Positions 62,615 through 64,000 of a stretch of DNA of 64,000 nt are shown piece by piece. Source of the stretch: Lachnospiraceae bacterium (GTDB lineage Bacteria > Bacillota > Clostridia > Lachnospirales > Lachnospiraceae); the NCBI GenBank assembly GCA_015057035.1, contig SVFC01000005.1, forward strand, positions 1 through 64,000, written 5' to 3'. The position numbers and the translations under genes were made by a program. The number at the start of each line of letters is the position of its first letter. Within the stretch, counting starts at the first letter, position 1. The notes under the pieces are model-generated. The model was not told the origin of the DNA. It made no database searches and worked only from the letters and a program-made list of their open reading frames with translations.

Positions 62615-63121
62615 ATGAAAAGCAAAGACAATATAATAGTCAATAAGTATATCGCAATTTTTCATAAAAGAAATTTTTTGACAGCTTTTTTATGCACTAT
62701 GATAGTTTTTGTTCCTCTTTTTGCGGTTGCACTGATTTTTGATGTAATTGAATCAGATATTTTGATTGCCTTTATTCCTTTCTTATTAGCTATATTATTT
62801 CTTGCTTTAGCATCGTTTTACACTATTAGGTTCAAGCAAATGATAGTTAATCAAGAAAAACTATACAGCGTGAGGTTTAATGATGAAAATGCCGAGCATC
62901 TTGAAACAACTATATACCTTTCTAACGAGTGGCTGATATGTGCAGGAATCAGTGCTATACATAAAGAACATATTAAGGCGATAAGTTCCACGCTTCGCTA
63001 TGGTCAAGCTGGCGCATCAAATGAGATAATAGTGAAAACAGCAGATGATAAGAAGTACAGAATTTGGTGTATGAGTGCATCTAATGTTCAAAAAATACGC
63101 AACTGGAAAAATAGTAAGTAA
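62615..63121 (+). CDS. Membrane protein with PH-like cytosolic domain, unknown function
   Basis: A 168-residue protein with two hydrophobic spans at about 21-42 and 48-68 and then ~95 polar residues in a beta-rich arrangement (TTIYLSNEWLICAG, IKAISSTLRYG, NEIIVKTADDKKYRI, a final helix). The pattern resembles small bacterial YcxB/PH-like membrane proteins, a fold guess only. RBS GAGGTGAAG. Confidence 0.55.
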   Translation: MKSKDNIIVNKYIAIFHKRNFLTAFLCTMIVFVPLFAVALIFDVIESDILIAFIPFLLAILFLALASFYTIRFKQMIVNQEKLYSVRFNDENAEHLETTIYLSNEWLICAGISAIHKEHIKAISSTLRYGQAGASNEIIVKTADDKKYRIWCMSASNVQKIRNWKNSK

Positions 63122-63161
63122 ATATCGGTTTGTTTAAAAGATATTCTATGGAGTAAACAGT

Positions 63162-63788
63162 ATGATTAACCGCGAAGATATGTTAGAACTCACAAGGCGT
63201 ATGACGCCAGAGCGAACCTGCTTTGACAGACTTGCTGGAGCATACATAAATGATTGTGGGGAAATAGAAGATAGTTTCAATATCCATTTTGGAAAACTAT
63301 CTGGTTCGGAAAAAGCAAGAAACTTAGAGATCGCCAAGGCGATTCCTTTTTCCAAGACAAATGTGCAGTTAAAAGAATATGATTTCCCAATCACCAGCAA
63401 GGGAAGGGACAGCATGTATCAGTTGCTTCAGGCAATTCAACAGTGTGGACTAAAGAATGATGCACTGATGGATGTGTTATATGAGCAGATTACTGATGGC
63501 TTTGTCATTGATGAAGAGTTTGCAATCTATGTTTTTCATGGTGTATATGATATTCCTTTGAAGGGAAAAGATAAGGAAAGCCTTTGGGAATCGGAAGAGG
63601 TATATGACTTTATTATCTGCACCATCAGTCCTATGAAAGCGGAATATGAGCCTGATGCACCAGTGTTTGGATTTTTGTATCCTGCATTTTCTGGAAGAAG
63701 TGCCGATAGAGAAAAGATAGATGTTTTCCATGCGAATCCGGAGTGGAAAGAAGAAGGTATCCTATATAAGTTGTTTGGAAATACCTAA
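63162..63788 (+). CDS. DUF4317-family protein (short form)
   Basis: A 208-residue protein matching the clostridial DUF4317 pattern: MINREDMLELTRRMTPERTCFDRLAGAYI-like start (LTRRMTPERTC and GAYINDCGEI), later VFHGVYDIPLKGKD, and VYDFIICTISPMK followed by VFGFLYPAFSGRS. Typical family members are roughly 350-400 residues, as far as I recall, so this is a short version that ends soon after the FGFLYPAF motif. No frameshift is apparent. Function unknown. Confidence 0.7.
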   Translation: MINREDMLELTRRMTPERTCFDRLAGAYINDCGEIEDSFNIHFGKLSGSEKARNLEIAKAIPFSKTNVQLKEYDFPITSKGRDSMYQLLQAIQQCGLKNDALMDVLYEQITDGFVIDEEFAIYVFHGVYDIPLKGKDKESLWESEEVYDFIICTISPMKAEYEPDAPVFGFLYPAFSGRSADREKIDVFHANPEWKEEGILYKLFGNT

Positions 63789-63830
63789 TTTTATTATTAA
63801 ATTTTAGATGTTAAAGCGAGGAAGAACTAT

Positions 63831-64000
63831 ATGGAATTAAAGGATGTATTACTGAAAAGAAGAAGTGTAAGAAAATTCACAGAAGAACCAGTATCCGATG
63901 AAATGATAGAAGAATTACTGCATGCAGCCATGAGTGGTCCAAGTGCTTGCAATAAAAGACCTTGGGATTTTTATGTGGTAACACAGGCAGAGGCGTTGGA
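63831..64000 (+). CDS. Nitroreductase-family protein (3' truncated by window edge)
   Basis: The first 56 codons of an FMN-dependent nitroreductase: LLKRRSVRKFTEEPVSDEMIEELLHAAMSGPSACNKRPW, given here as its parts KRRSVRKFTEEPV (FMN-phosphate contact) and AAMSGPSACNKRPWDF (flavin-site region). RBS AGGAAG precedes the ATG. The end is outside the window. Confidence 0.85.
   Translation, partial: MELKDVLLKRRSVRKFTEEPVSDEMIEELLHAAMSGPSACNKRPWDFYVVTQAEAL

Overview
The window is an AT-rich stretch of a Gram-positive, endospore-forming anaerobe, most likely a member of the Lachnospiraceae or a close relative in Clostridia. The reasons are gene content: sporulation genes (spoIIGA, sigE, sigG, a Spo0E-like gene), a CIRCE-controlled groESL, a T-box in front of thrS, an MraZ-led division cluster without ftsA, a bifurcating [FeFe] hydrogenase with its maturases, and clostridial families such as DUF3842, DUF1540 and DUF4317. 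No insertion sequences, prophage, rRNA, tRNA or CRISPR array were seen. Genes are densely packed and mostly on the + strand; only 40183-43823 runs on the - strand.

Layout. 1-12.3 kb: the tail of a sugar-type ABC ATPase, a CdaR/PucR-type regulator, a type IIA topoisomerase pair (topo IV-like), a compact folate operon (folC-folE-folP-folBK) and three accessory genes (two HAD phosphatases and a CPBP membrane protease). 12.4-21.6 kb: CIRCE-groES-groEL, a SEC-C protein, a split chromate-type transporter, a DUF3842 protein, an ECF S-component behind a structured leader with a terminator, a ZIP metal transporter behind a palindromic operator-like site, T-box-thrS and a Cys-rich DUF1540 protein. 21.6-33.6 kb: lgt, a 53-residue Spo0E-like gene, then the dcw cluster mraZ-rsmH-ftsL-pbp-pbp-murD-ftsW-ftsQ-ftsZ, in which mraY, murE, murF and murG are absent. 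33.6-43.8 kb: spoIIGA-sigE, a beta-CASP nuclease-like protein, a HAD phosphatase, a large repeat-bearing surface protein and, on the opposite strand, tldD/pmbA and sigG.

43.9-56.5 kb is a hydrogen-metabolism island. It holds an unusual short-chain dehydrogenase-like protein, the three subunits of an NADH/ferredoxin-linked [FeFe] hydrogenase (HydC-HydB-HydA), the maturases HydE, HydG and HydF, and then a sensory-type [FeFe] hydrogenase with a PAS domain whose gene overlaps that of a SpoIIE/PP2C-type phosphatase. The last pair looks like an H2/redox-sensing output module. A three-copy palindromic element and a small orphan gene sit between the structural and maturation genes. 56.5-64 kb: queT behind a structured leader, argS, thioredoxin, an alpha/beta hydrolase, a small alarmone synthetase, a HAD and a NUDIX hydrolase, several small unknown proteins and the start of a nitroreductase.

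All calls come from reading the sequence and recognising motifs. Promoters, operators and RNA elements are pattern matches and have not been tested.
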